NCBI GenBank assembly: GCA_020161265.1
Contig: JAIUOC010000013.1
Coordinates: 118,191-182,190, forward strand
From: Chloroflexota bacterium
GTDB lineage: Bacteria > Chloroflexota > Chloroflexia > Chloroflexales > Herpetosiphonaceae
Length of the DNA: 64,000 nt
Reading direction: 5' to 3'
Shown in pieces: positions 8,704 through 17,031 of the stretch. Position 1 is the stretch's first letter. Each line of letters starts with the position of its first letter. The notes under the pieces are model-generated. The model did no database searches, was not told where the DNA came from, and worked only from the letters and a program-made list of their open reading frames with translations. A program made the translations under genes and the position numbers.

Positions 8704-9240
8704 ATGGTTCGCGTCCAGGTTGATAGCATACGCTTTAGTCTACTCACACAACAACGGATTGTTGTCCTGCGGGAACTTAACAGCCGTCGCTATGTGACAA
8801 TCTGGATCGGCCCGTTTGAAGCCGATGCAATTGCACTAGCCGTCCAAGGCCACGAGCCACCACGCCCAATGACCCACGATCTGCTTTTGGCAACCGTCAA
8901 AGCACTGGGCGGCACGATTCGCGAAGTTGTGGTTAGCGATTTCCGCGATAGCACCTTCTTTGCACGCTTAGTTGTCGATAATAACGGCCAAGCCATCGAG
9001 CTTGATTCACGTTCGAGCGATGCAATTGCCCTGGCAGTTCGCGCTGAAGCCCCCATTTTCGTGGCCGACCATGTGATGGATGAATTGGGCCATATGATGG
9101 ACGACCAAGACGAAAGCGAAGATATTCCGACAACATCGGTTTCGCAGGCTGAACCTGAGGCTGCCCCCACCACCGATGAAGAAGAGCTTTCGATCTTCCG
9201 TAAATTCATCGACTCAATCGATCCTGAATCGGATCAATAG
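8704..9240 (+). CDS. Bifunctional nuclease (BFN/DUF151) family protein
   Basis: A 178-residue protein whose first ~130 residues form the BFN domain: 'VDSIRFSLLTQQRIVVLREL', 'YVTIWIGPFEADAIALAVQG', 'RPMTHDLLLATVKALGGTI' and 'ELDSRSSDAIALAVRAEAPI'. The family was named for a plant nuclease; most bacterial members are uncharacterised, and a nuclease role here is not established. The last ~45 residues are an acidic tail (DDQDESEDIPTT and onward), probably disordered. The gene stands alone with a strong terminator directly downstream. Confidence 0.85.
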   Translation: MVRVQVDSIRFSLLTQQRIVVLRELNSRRYVTIWIGPFEADAIALAVQGHEPPRPMTHDLLLATVKALGGTIREVVVSDFRDSTFFARLVVDNNGQAIELDSRSSDAIALAVRAEAPIFVADHVMDELGHMMDDQDESEDIPTTSVSQAEPEAAPTTDEEELSIFRKFIDSIDPESDQ

Positions 9241-9263
9241 CTCGCCTGTAGCCCGCTCCTTTG

Positions 9264-9295
9264 GCCTCAACTGATACTTCAGTTGGGGCTTTTTT
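9264..9295 (+). terminator. Rho-independent terminator after the BFN gene
   Basis: Stem GCCTCAACTGA / TCAGTTGGGGC (one G-T pair) with a four-base loop, followed by six T. Confidence 0.85.
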
Positions 9296-9299
9296 GTGC

Positions 9300-9790
9300 C
9301 CAAATTTAGGGCTTGGATTGTCCACATGTTTCCACAGCTATCCACAGGCTCATGAGCCGATCATGCTATCCAGAGGTTTTCCACCGAGTTATCAGCAGCT
9401 TTTCCACATATCGTCCACGCGGCATGCCTACTATATCTAGGGCCATGCAACTAAACTCTGTCCTAGATTTAGCGTTATCCCCGTTTATTCGCCAGTTATC
9501 CCCAAAGTTATCCACAAAATGGGGATAACTAGCCTGTTGGTGTGGAAAACTCGCCGTCATGTGGACAATCATGGGGAAAGCATGTGCGCCGATCGTGCAC
9601 AACAATCCACAACATGAGCTAATCCCCAAACCCATGGGGAACATGGGGAAACTCTTCCACGATCTATCCCGATCAATCATGCGCCACTACAACAACATGA
9701 AACGCGATCTTTCCACAAATCCACATACTCTACTGTTAACGTCTATTTCATGATCCTAATTAAATAATATATTGGGGATATCCCCAATGC
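9300..9790. other. Gene-free DnaA-box-like cluster, right part of a possible oriC
   Basis: About 490 bases without a credible gene, crowded with DnaA-box-like words: perfect TTATCCACA at 9508-9516, near matches CTATCCACA (9338), TTTCCACAG (9329), TTTCCACAT (9401), TGTGGACAA (9560) and TTTCCACAA (9710), plus a related series of TTATCCCC / GGGGATAA words (9475, 9496, 9521). It ends in an AT-rich tract (TTAAATAATATATT near 9760) and an 18-base palindrome. This is the composition of a bacterial replication origin: boxes next to an unwinding element. Confidence 0.55.
9771..9788. repeat. Perfect 18-bp palindrome ATTGGGGATATCCCCAAT
   Basis: The sequence is identical to its reverse complement and lies at the AT-rich end of the DnaA-box cluster, 200 bases upstream of the ANTAR regulator. 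It could be an operator or an origin-binding site. Confidence 0.6.
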
Positions 9791-9988
9791 TGCGCATTGG
9801 ATTTAAACCAATTGGGAAAAGTTGAAACTGAACATGCATACAAACTAAATCTTCCTAGCCTAAAATTTAAATTTATCGAATTTATCTACGTATTTAGGTG
9901 TTTATTTGCCTGTTTATTCTCTGTGTAAATGCTTTTTAAAGTATGCTAGGATGTAGGCAGCCATTTCTAGTGAAGACGGAGCCTTGTT

Positions 9989-10585
9989 ATGTCTGATGAG
10001 CAGCGAGCCACGATTCGGATTTTGTTAGCCGAAGATAACGAACTAGTGGCCTTAACCATGGAAGAATATTTGACCGATTTGGGCTTTCAGGTGGTGGGAG
10101 TTGCCCGCACCGGAACCCAAGCCTTGGAGTTGGCACGCCAATTAGAGCCTGATATGGCGATTCTTGATGTTAAGTTGCCCGAATTGGAAGGAACCGAGGT
10201 TGCCGCACGGCTTTATGCTGAACGCCCGATGCCAATTGTAATGGTAACCGCTTTTACCGACCGCGACACCATTCGCAAGGCTGAACGGGCTGGGGCACTG
10301 GGCTATTTGGTCAAACCTGTCACGATGGAAGCATTAACCCCAGCGATTGATATTGCCTTAGCTCGCTTTGCCGAAATTCGTGCGTTGCGCCAAGAAGTTG
10401 ATGCTTTGCATGAATCGCTGGAAGCTCGCAAATTAATCGAGCGAGCTAAAGGGATTTTGATGCAGCGCTTGAATATTAGCGAACACGATGCCTACGAACG
10501 GTTGCGCCATCGGGCACGCGAAAAGCGGGTTAAACTCAAAGATATTGCCCAGACGATCATCGATGCTGAAGCCTTGCTCTCATAA
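9989..10585 (+). CDS. Response regulator with ANTAR RNA-binding output domain
   Basis: A 198-residue two-component regulator of AmiR/NasR type. The receiver domain (residues 9-120) has the acidic pair E15/D16, phosphoacceptor D60 ('MAILDVKLPE'), T87 ('VTAFTD') and K109 ('YLVKP'). A short coiled linker leads to the ANTAR domain (about 145-195: 'ARKLIERAKGILMQRLNISE', 'AYERLRHRAREKRVKLKDIA'). Phosphorylated ANTAR proteins bind paired hexaloop hairpins in nascent mRNA and prevent termination. No sensor kinase gene is adjacent, so its partner is unknown. The start is preceded by GACGGAG. The gene ends at a convergent hairpin region. Confidence 0.93.
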   Translation: MSDEQRATIRILLAEDNELVALTMEEYLTDLGFQVVGVARTGTQALELARQLEPDMAILDVKLPELEGTEVAARLYAERPMPIVMVTAFTDRDTIRKAERAGALGYLVKPVTMEALTPAIDIALARFAEIRALRQEVDALHESLEARKLIERAKGILMQRLNISEHDAYERLRHRAREKRVKLKDIAQTIIDAEALLS

Positions 10586-10644
10586 TTGCCCCAGCAGCCT
10601 CGTTTGCTTGATTTTGGTCTTTTTGGCTTATTGCCGAGCTAAAC

Positions 10645-10680
10645 GAAGCGCCCTTGTTGGATTGCCGACAGGAGCGCTTC
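10645..10680. terminator. Imperfect hairpin between convergent genes
   Basis: GAAGCGC / GCGCTTC outer stem with an inner TGTTGG / CCGACA stem. It lies between the converging ANTAR and membrane-protein genes and could stop transcription from either side, although there is no T run. Confidence 0.45.
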
Positions 10681-10685
10681 AAGCG

Positions 10686-11129
10686 TTAAGCGAGCACAAT
10701 GACGTTGGGATTATGGGGGTGAATTTTGACTTGCACCATATCGCCTGCATCAGGTGCTTTGAGTAATTCAAGGAATGGATAGATTTTGCGCGTGGTTTGT
10801 TCGAGGCGTAATTCCAGCTCAAACTCAAAAATCCGCCGACCATAGGTGCCGCGTAGCCAGCCAGTTGGGGTGGCACTCACAACCAGCGCCTGCTGAATTT
10901 GGCCATTGAGTTTGGCTTCGCGTTCAGCTGGCGGACTGTATAAGTGCATACCATGGCGAATTGCCTTCGCGATCAAGCCGCCAATCAGCAACAGCAAGAG
11001 TGCGATCGTCAATCCAAGCGGAAATCCAGCTACCTGAGCCGCCCCAATTGCTGGAATAAACAACGAAATGGCTAGCCCCAACAACACTGCATCGATCCAT
11101 AAGCCGCGTAGGCGTTTGGCAACAGGCAT
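10686..11129 (-). CDS. Small membrane protein, unknown function
   Basis: 147 residues starting MPVAKRLRGLWIDAV. Two adjacent hydrophobic segments ('AVLLGLAISLFIPAIGAAQV' and 'PLGLTIALLLLLIGGLIAKA') are followed by a soluble part of about 85 residues ending in 'DMVQVKIHPHNPNVIVLA', which looks like a small beta-domain facing one side of the membrane. ATG 11129 is chosen over 11153 because AAGGGAT lies eight bases upstream. No family recognised. Confidence 0.7.
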   Translation of the reverse strand: MPVAKRLRGLWIDAVLLGLAISLFIPAIGAAQVAGFPLGLTIALLLLLIGGLIAKAIRHGMHLYSPPAEREAKLNGQIQQALVVSATPTGWLRGTYGRRIFEFELELRLEQTTRKIYPFLELLKAPDAGDMVQVKIHPHNPNVIVLA

Positions 11130-11205
11130 GAATGGTATCCCTTGATGTTTCAAACTTGTTTCATTGGGTATAGTTTAGTTGATTTTGGTTTGTTGGTTCG
11201 CGATA

Positions 11206-11240
11206 GCTATTGACAAAAAACGCTACTTTTTGTCAATAGC
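11206..11240. repeat. Hairpin repeat copy 1
   Basis: A 14-base stem GCTATTGACAAAAA / TTTTTGTCAATAGC with a seven-base loop (cgctac plus one A). A near-identical copy follows 63 bases further on. Confidence 0.85.
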
Positions 11241-11268
11241 CGACCTAGCTTGGGGTTTAAACTCTGGC

Positions 11269-11303
11269 GCTATTGACAAAAAAGGCTACTTTTTGTCAAT
11301 AGC
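11269..11303. repeat. Hairpin repeat copy 2
   Basis: Same stem as copy 1 with loop differing by one base (ggctac). The outer bases extend the symmetry (TAGCTAT on the right). Both copies sit between two minus-strand genes, upstream of the 10686-11129 gene and downstream of the lipoprotein gene. Confidence 0.85.
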
Positions 11304-11352
11304 TATCTACTATTGAGTGATTCGCACAATAGCGTGTTGATTAAATTCTAGC

Positions 11353-12366
11353 TTATTGGCATTGGTTGTTGAGTGCTTGATCGAGCGCTGTAGGGTTTGC
11401 TTGCAATGCCTGTAACGTTAGGCTTTGCATTTTCCACGGCTGATCTGGCTCGGTGTTGTTGCGATGCAATGTGACACAGCCCGCTTGTACTTGCAATTGA
11501 CCATCTTGATCGTTGGTTAGCCACACCAGATTGGTCGAATAATACAAGTTGCCTGCACCAGCATCAATCAAACCTTGTGGGTTAATCAACACTTGGATTG
11601 ATTGGTTCGGATCAAATTGTTGGCTCCAGGTTGCCACATCGCTGGCTGGTTGTTCGTGCCAATAATTCCAGGCTTGAGCATAATTGGCTTGGTTCAAGGT
11701 GGAGATATACAGAGCTAACGTTTGTTCAGGCGTTTGAACTCTGGCTGGTGGCTCGATCGCTGGGCAAATTTGGCCAATCTGTTGGCTCATAGCTTGTAGA
11801 TCGTTGGTCAGCTCAAATTGGCTATTGCGAATGTGCCAAGGCTCAGTTGGGCCGTTGATATTGACCCGATGCAATTCATAGCAACCTACAAAATATTGCC
11901 AACCTGCTTGGCGATCATAAGCAATCAAGCCGGCAGCAACCCTCGTATTTTGGTTGCCAGCACCAACATCAATCACAAAATGCGGATCGATCAACACCTT
12001 GACGCTAAGTGTTTGCTCGTAGCCTTGTTCGAATTGATCGAACGGCATCGGCGCGACTTCAAAATAGCCATAGGCACGTTGATAGTCGGCGAGATTGACC
12101 GCATTGTAGAAGCTTGCCAACAAGCTCAGCGGATCTTGACGATCATCGAATGCTGGTAGATTGGGTGGGCTGGGTGGAGCGGAATTATCCTCACTGACTG
12201 CGGTTTGGCTGACTGCTGGAGTTGAGGTTGATTGATCGGGGTTGGCTGCTGGAATACTAGCGGTTGGCTGTTCTGGCAATGGTTGTATCGTAGCTGGGGT
12301 GCTATTACTGCAAGCGCTGAGCAATGCAAGGCCCAAAATAAGCATTAGACGTGAATAACGGTGCAC
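11353..12366 (-). CDS. Lipoprotein with duplicated NTF2-like domain
   Basis: 337 residues. The signal peptide 'MHRYSRLMLILGLALLSAC' ends in a lipobox (LSAC), so the protein should be lipid-anchored outside the membrane. A Ser/Thr/Pro linker (residues ~22-75) leads to two related modules of about 120 residues: 'DPLSLLASFYNAVNLADYQR' with 'LIDPHFVIDVGAGNQNTRVA', then 'TPEQTLALYISTLNQANYAQ' with 'LINPQGLIDAGAGNLYYSTN'. Each also has a Cys-x-x-x-H-R-x-N stretch ('CYELHRVN', 'CVTLHRNN'). Such modules resemble NTF2-like folds; ligand unknown. The start is GTG 12366, five bases after AGGAGG; both are part of a perfect hairpin. Confidence 0.8.
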   Translation of the reverse strand: MHRYSRLMLILGLALLSACSNSTPATIQPLPEQPTASIPAANPDQSTSTPAVSQTAVSEDNSAPPSPPNLPAFDDRQDPLSLLASFYNAVNLADYQRAYGYFEVAPMPFDQFEQGYEQTLSVKVLIDPHFVIDVGAGNQNTRVAAGLIAYDRQAGWQYFVGCYELHRVNINGPTEPWHIRNSQFELTNDLQAMSQQIGQICPAIEPPARVQTPEQTLALYISTLNQANYAQAWNYWHEQPASDVATWSQQFDPNQSIQVLINPQGLIDAGAGNLYYSTNLVWLTNDQDGQLQVQAGCVTLHRNNTEPDQPWKMQSLTLQALQANPTALDQALNNQCQ

Positions 12367-12387
12367 GATGGCCTCCTTTCATCGTGC
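12363..12387 (-). promoter_or_regulatory. Hairpin enclosing the ribosome site of the lipoprotein gene
   Basis: Perfect 8-bp stem GCACGATG / CATCGTGC with nine-base loop AAAGGAGGC. In the mRNA the Shine-Dalgarno is in the loop and the GTG start is in the 3' arm, so folding would limit initiation. Confidence 0.6.
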
Positions 12388-12449
12388 AGTATACGCCGCC
12401 TATGATCGGTTTGGGGTGACAACGCTCTGATGAGTTGCTGATAATCGAA

Positions 12450-12893
12450 TTAGGCCTCGTTCAAGCGCATAATAATTTCGCCATCTTCGACCTCGCCAGT
12501 TGCTTCAAAGCCTACTTTTTGATAAAGCTTTTCGGCGACCTCATTGCCTGGCACATAACTCAGCCGAATTTCAGTGCGATAAGCTTTATGTTTGAGATGC
12601 TCGATGATGGCCAAAAGTGCTGGTTTGGAATAACCCTTGCCTTGGTGCTCGGCCCCAATCATAAAGCGAATAATCCAATCGTGGCCAGTTTTAGTGTCGC
12701 GGCCCATCATCACAAAACCAACCAAATCGCTGTCGGCATAAATCGCGCGTGGCTCCCAATCGGGGTGCACATAGGCTTCGGCCACCGAAAACATATTTTG
12801 CGCCACAAATTGGGTTTGATCATCGCGAACTTTGAGTTTGAGCACAGGCCGCAAGTTTTCCTCGGTAATTGGTTCTAAACGAATCGTTGCCAT
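12450..12893 (-). CDS. GNAT-family N-acetyltransferase (spermidine/spermine acetyltransferase-like)
   Basis: 147 residues covering one GNAT domain, which moves acetyl from acetyl-CoA to an amine. Seen: 'IRLEPITEENLRPVLKLKVR', 'DLVGFVMMGRD', the acetyl-CoA loop 'FMIGAEHQGKGYSKPALLAI' (Q/RxxGxG/A type) and 'NEVAEKLYQKVGFEATGEVE' with the motif B Tyr and GF. The wording 'EPRAIYAD' and 'GKGYSKPAL' is typical of the BltD/PaiA-like polyamine group, but substrate is inferred. ATG 12893 follows CAGAGG. The gene stands alone, with a repeat block upstream. Confidence 0.88.
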   Translation of the reverse strand: MATIRLEPITEENLRPVLKLKVRDDQTQFVAQNMFSVAEAYVHPDWEPRAIYADSDLVGFVMMGRDTKTGHDWIIRFMIGAEHQGKGYSKPALLAIIEHLKHKAYRTEIRLSYVPGNEVAEKLYQKVGFEATGEVEDGEIIMRLNEA

Positions 12894-12904
12894 GGTAAAA
12901 CCTC

Positions 12905-13130
12905 TGTTTAGAAAAGGATGAAGGATGAGGGATGAAAAGGGATTAGGTTTTAACTCAGAGGCGCAGATGGTGTGATAGGGGTCAGGTGCTAGTTGTCAGG
13001 GGACAGACCATAGAGATAATTGTTTAGGATTGTGGGTTCTGGCTCCTGATTCCTGACATCCATTCGCTCGTCATTTGTGCTCTTCGTGGATCAACCGTCT
13101 GGCCCCTAAATTCTGACCCCTGACCCCTCG
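12905..13130. repeat. Intergenic phrase-repeat block 3
   Basis: Gene-free. Contains AAGGATGAAGGATGAGGGAT, TAGGGGTCAGGTGCTAGTTG, CTCTTCGTGGATCAACCGTC and CTGACCCCTGACCCCTCGCA, the same phrases as elsewhere in the window. Confidence 0.65.
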
Positions 13131-13175
13131 CATAAAACAAACCAGCGATGAAGGTGTTGCTGCCCTCATCGCTGG
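13131..13175 (-). terminator. Terminator of the AIM24 gene
   Basis: Stem CCAGCGATGA / TCATCGCTGG followed on the minus strand by TTTGTTTT, 15 bases after the stop codon. Confidence 0.75.
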
Positions 13176-13189
13176 AATAGTGCTAGCGT

Positions 13190-14155
13190 TTAGTCGCCGC
13201 CGAGAATGCTGCCGATGATGTTACCACCGGCGCTGCCGCCGCCGCCACTGGCTGGCATGTATTCAGCCAATTTCTTGGCGACGTTCATGACCGGCATAGT
13301 TTGTAGCCAAACTTTACCAGGGCCGCGCAAGGTTGCTAGGAACAAGCCTTCGCCGCCGAAGAGAATATTCTTGAAACCGCGAACCATTTCAATATCGAAC
13401 TGCACGCTTGGCTCATACATCGCCACGTGACCAGTATCGACCTTCATTACCTGGCCTGGTTGCAAGTAGTATTCGACGACTTCACCATCAAGCTCGGCAA
13501 AAACCACGCCTGGGCCAGTCGCCCGTTGCATGATAAAGCCTTCGCCGCCAAACAGGCCCGCGCCCAATTTACGTCGAAAGTGAATATCAAGCTGAACCGA
13601 CTTTTCGGCACACATAAACGAATCTTTTTGCATGATGATTTCTTGGCCGGGGGCGAGGTGCAATGGCACAATCTTGCCAGGCATTTCGCTGGCAAAACCA
13701 ATCAAACCAGTGCCGCCTGCAACCGTGAAATCGACGATGAACAACGATTCGCCTGAGAAAGCCCGTTTGAACATTTTGCCGATGCCACCGCCAGAATTCG
13801 TGTTCATCTGAACGTTGCCGCTCATCCACGACATCCCGCCGCTTTCCGAGAAAATCATCTGGCCTGGATCAAGCTCGATGATCGCTGCTTGAAGTACCGA
13901 ACCAATAATTTTGTAGCGCAAACCAGTGGTCATGCCACGGCCACTCAAGGCAACTGGTGGTTCGGGCAAATCGAGCGGGCGGCCTGGCTCGCTAGCCATG
14001 GTGTATGCGCCTGCTGGAGCGCCGTAGTTTGGTTGGGGCGGTGGTGGTGGATAGCCACCTTGGGGCTGCTGTGGTGGGTAACCGCCTTGGGGTTGGTTCG
14101 GGATGGGCTGGCCAGTTTGGGGATCAAATTTAGGTCGATAATCGTTATCAGACAT
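13190..14155 (-). CDS. AIM24 / TIGR00266 family protein
   Basis: 321 residues. An N-terminal ~65-residue Pro/Gln/Gly-rich segment with [10 protein letters not shown] units is followed by the AIM24 beta-sandwich domain: '[20 protein letters not shown]', '[15 protein letters not shown]', '[20 protein letters not shown]', '[20 protein letters not shown]', '[19 protein letters not shown]' and '[20 protein letters not shown]', with a Gly-rich tail. The yeast namesake affects mitochondria; bacterial members are widespread with no defined activity. ATG 14155 follows GAGGAG; the earlier in-frame start at 14209 has no ribosome site. A similar GYPP-repeat head is common in membrane-associated proteins. 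Confidence 0.88.
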   Translation of the reverse strand: MSDNDYRPKFDPQTGQPIPNQPQGGYPPQQPQGGYPPPPPQPNYGAPAGAYTMASEPGRPLDLPEPPVALSGRGMTTGLRYKIIGSVLQAAIIELDPGQMIFSESGGMSWMSGNVQMNTNSGGGIGKMFKRAFSGESLFIVDFTVAGGTGLIGFASEMPGKIVPLHLAPGQEIIMQKDSFMCAEKSVQLDIHFRRKLGAGLFGGEGFIMQRATGPGVVFAELDGEVVEYYLQPGQVMKVDTGHVAMYEPSVQFDIEMVRGFKNILFGGEGLFLATLRGPGKVWLQTMPVMNVAKKLAEYMPASGGGGSAGGNIIGSILGGD

Positions 14156-14373
14156 CACACGCTCCTCAAATGCTAGCACAAAGCTGTGCAACATACTTGG
14201 TAATTGCATTGTACAACTGTCGTCTAGTACGCCCGTGCTTGGCCAAATGTTGCTAGGGCTGGTGGTTGCGCTTAATGATGCTATGCGTTATGATGGTAGC
14301 GCGTTTCTACCGTTGGGGATGGGCCAAACCGGCTATCCCAATGGTCTCCACCGACACACAAGGAGTTTCCAGC

Positions 14374-14562
14374 ATGCGGCGTTTTGGAGCGATTCTGGCC
14401 TTTTTAATTGGCGCAGTTGTGGGTTTAGTTGGCGGCGCGGCCTTGCTAGCCTATGCCTATCAAGTGGCGGGTTTATATCCCCCCGACGATGCCACGATTA
14501 AATTCATTGCCCAAGAACGGGGCTGGTTCGACCCGAACACCGAGGAAACACCTGCATCCTAA
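14374..14562 (+). CDS. Small single-pass membrane protein
   Basis: 62 residues starting MRRFGAILAFLIGAVVG; one Gly/Ala-rich transmembrane helix (residues ~5-30) and a short soluble tail 'YPPDDATIKFIAQERGWFDP'. ATG 14374 is chosen because AGGAG lies eight bases upstream; earlier in-frame starts lack one. It precedes fadD by 67 bases and may share its message. No family recognised. Confidence 0.7.
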   Translation: MRRFGAILAFLIGAVVGLVGGAALLAYAYQVAGLYPPDDATIKFIAQERGWFDPNTEETPAS

Positions 14563-14629
14563 GACCCACCCTGTTCGCCCTGTTGCCTCTCCGAATGTTT
14601 TGCTTGTCCGCTGTTGAGGAGGTATCATC

Positions 14630-16366
14630 GTGGATACGCCATGGACAACACACTACGAGCCAACGGTCAAGCCCTCATTGCAGTACTCCACTGAGCCGTT
14701 GATTTCGTTATTGGATAGCGCCGTTGCCAATTATCCCAATCAGGTGGCTACAAACTTTGTACTGAAATATGTACTTGGTGGTCGGGTGGCAATTGGCGGT
14801 TCGCTCACCTATCGGCAATTGAAGGAAGCGGTTGATCGGTTTGCCACAGCCTTGCATGGCTTGGGTGTTCGCAAGGGCGATCGCTTTGCGATTATGCTGC
14901 CCAATACGCCTCAGTTTGTGATTGGCTTTTTCGCGGCGCTGCGTTTGGGAGCCACGGTTGTTAATATCAACCCAACCTACTCGCCGCGCGAACTCAAGCA
15001 TCAATTGGCCGACTCTGGCGCTGAGACAATTTTTGTGCTTAGCCCGTTCTACCCCAAAGTTCAAGAAATTTTGGCCGAAACCCCGCTCAAACGTGTGATC
15101 GTCACCTACGTTCACGATGTTTTATCCTTCCCCCAAAGCATGCTTGTGCGGCGCACCCAGCAAAAAGACCCCAGTTGGGTTGAAATTACCCCCGATCGCA
15201 CGACCTTGATGTTTAGCACATTGCTGGCTGAATATCCACCAGCCCCGCCTAAAGTGGTGATGGATGGCCATGATGTGGCGCTGTTTCAATATACGGGCGG
15301 TACAACTGGCGCTCCCAAAGCAGCGATGCTAACCCACTACAACATTATGGCCAACACCAGCCAATTGTTGAATTGGATGAATGACCTTAAAGCTGGCCAA
15401 GAGCGTGTGATGTGTGCTATTCCGTTTTTCCATGTCTATGGGATGACGGTTGGCATGTGCTTTGCGGTGGCAATTGGCGCAGAAATGGTGATCATTCCCA
15501 ATCCACGGCCAGTTGATGGTGTGTTGGAAGCCTTGCACAACGAACGTGCAACGATCTTCCCTGGTGTGCCAGCGCTCTACATTGGGATTATCAATCACAA
15601 AGATATTGATAAATACAATTTGCGCTCGATCAAGGCCTGTATCAGTGGCTCGGCGGCGTTGCCAATGGAAGTTCAAGAGAAATTTGGTGAATTAACTGGT
15701 GGGCGTTTGGTCGAAGGCTACGGCCTGACCGAAGCGGCTCCAGTTACCCACTGTAACCCAGTTTTTGGCACGCGCAAATCTGGCTCAATTGGCGTACCAA
15801 TGCCCGATGTTGAAGTGCAAATTTTGGATCTTGAGACTGAAGCACCGTTGCCAATTGGCTCAGAGCGTGAAGGCGAATTGCTGATTCGTGCGCCGCAAAT
15901 TATGAAGGGCTATTGGGGCCGTGATGATGAAACCGCCAAAGTACTGACCGAAGATGGTTGGCTACGCACTGGCGATATTGTCAAAACCGATAGCGATGGC
16001 TATTTCTATGTGGTCGATCGCAAGAAAGACTTAATTATCGCTTCGGGCTATAATATTGTGCCACGTGAAGTCGAGGAAGTGCTGTTTATGCACCCAGCCG
16101 TGCTTGAAGCGGCTGTGGCTGGCATTCCTGATACCTACCGTGGTGAAACAGTTAAGGCCTTTGTGGTGCTCAAGCCCGATGCGGCTGCCACCGCCAAAGA
16201 AATTCGCGATTTTTGCAAGGAAAATCTCGCACCTTATAAAGTTCCAACCCAAGTGGAATTTATTGAGGAACTGCCCAAAACCCAAGTTGGCAAAGTGCTA
16301 CGGCGGGTATTGGTCGAGATGGAAAAGCAAAAACAAGCTGAGCAAATCCAGCAGGAGGCAAGTTAG
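14630..16366 (+). CDS. fadD: Long-chain fatty acid-CoA ligase
   Basis: Activates fatty acids to acyl-CoA through an acyl-adenylate. 578 residues, normal for the family. Seen: the AMP-binding P-loop 'QYTGGTTGAPKAAMLTH' (about residue 220), 'IPFFHVYGMTVG', 'GYGLTEAAPVTHCNP', 'GWLRTGDIVKTD' with the conserved Asp, 'VVDRKKDLIIASGYNIVPRE' and the C-terminal catalytic Lys in 'ELPKTQVGKVLRRVL'. Start is GTG 14630 with GAGGAGG seven bases upstream. It is followed within 20 bases by a CpXC-domain gene. With the thiolases and dehydrogenases further on, it supports beta-oxidation. Exact chain-length preference cannot be read from the sequence. Confidence 0.93.
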   Translation: MDTPWTTHYEPTVKPSLQYSTEPLISLLDSAVANYPNQVATNFVLKYVLGGRVAIGGSLTYRQLKEAVDRFATALHGLGVRKGDRFAIMLPNTPQFVIGFFAALRLGATVVNINPTYSPRELKHQLADSGAETIFVLSPFYPKVQEILAETPLKRVIVTYVHDVLSFPQSMLVRRTQQKDPSWVEITPDRTTLMFSTLLAEYPPAPPKVVMDGHDVALFQYTGGTTGAPKAAMLTHYNIMANTSQLLNWMNDLKAGQERVMCAIPFFHVYGMTVGMCFAVAIGAEMVIIPNPRPVDGVLEALHNERATIFPGVPALYIGIINHKDIDKYNLRSIKACISGSAALPMEVQEKFGELTGGRLVEGYGLTEAAPVTHCNPVFGTRKSGSIGVPMPDVEVQILDLETEAPLPIGSEREGELLIRAPQIMKGYWGRDDETAKVLTEDGWLRTGDIVKTDSDGYFYVVDRKKDLIIASGYNIVPREVEEVLFMHPAVLEAAVAGIPDTYRGETVKAFVVLKPDAAATAKEIRDFCKENLAPYKVPTQVEFIEELPKTQVGKVLRRVLVEMEKQKQAEQIQQEAS

Positions 16367-16386
16367 GCTAAACCTAACGTTGGAAT

Positions 16387-17019
16387 ATGCGTTCTCGCCA
16401 TGAAGTTGCCGTGGTGCAATGCCCTGTTTGTGGGGCGCAATTCGATGCGCCCCTGTGGCTGATTCTCGATGCCGAGGAGCAGCCTGGTTTAGTGCAACAG
16501 TTATTTGATGGTCGTTTGCGCGAAACCCAATGCCCCTATTGCGAGGCGTTTGGCTCGTTAACTGCACCATTGTTGTATCACGATGCTCGCCATGAGCAAT
16601 TGATTTTAGCCTTGCCCTTATCGGTTGCCAGTGCTAGCGAGGCTGAGGCTTTGGCCCAGCAATTGGTTGGCTTGTTGCATAGCCGCTTGGTGCTCGAAAA
16701 GCTGGATCAAGCTGAGTATTTGGCCCATGTCCAGCTTGCGGCTGACCTTGATGATTTGCAGTTAATGCTGATCCATGCCAGTTATCGCCGCGAGTTAATT
16801 GCTCTGATGGCAAAACTCGAATGGCCAGCACAGCAGTTGGCAACAATCGATCAATTTGAGACCTTGCTACAAAGCCATGATCGCGACCATCATCAAGCAT
16901 TCTGGCAAAGCTTAACTGCTGCCCAACAATCTGACTTAACGTTGCTGTTTGATCGCTTAGCCGCCGTTGTGCCAATAGACAGTGGGCTTAGCGATTTTTT
17001 GCGTCGATTAATACCCTAG
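16387..17019 (+). CDS. CpXC-domain protein A
   Basis: 210 residues. The N-terminus carries two Cys pairs, 'CPVCGAQFDAPLWLILDAEE' and 'ETQCPYCEAFGSLTAPLLYH', the hallmark of the CpXC domain, a predicted zinc-ribbon in bacterial proteins of unknown role. The rest is helical and Leu/Gln/Ala-rich. It lies 20 bases after fadD and 12 before a paralogue with the same head ('CPTCQTPF...LIVDAEERPDLV'), so the three genes probably form one operon. The link to fatty acid activation is unknown. Confidence 0.8.
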   Translation: MRSRHEVAVVQCPVCGAQFDAPLWLILDAEEQPGLVQQLFDGRLRETQCPYCEAFGSLTAPLLYHDARHEQLILALPLSVASASEAEALAQQLVGLLHSRLVLEKLDQAEYLAHVQLAADLDDLQLMLIHASYRRELIALMAKLEWPAQQLATIDQFETLLQSHDRDHHQAFWQSLTAAQQSDLTLLFDRLAAVVPIDSGLSDFLRRLIP

Positions 17020-17031
17020 CGAGAGCCATGC

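Noticed and set aside
12435..12878. Plus-strand frame of 147 codons opposite the acetyltransferase
   Set aside because: The minus-strand frame has clear GNAT motifs; the other is its shadow.
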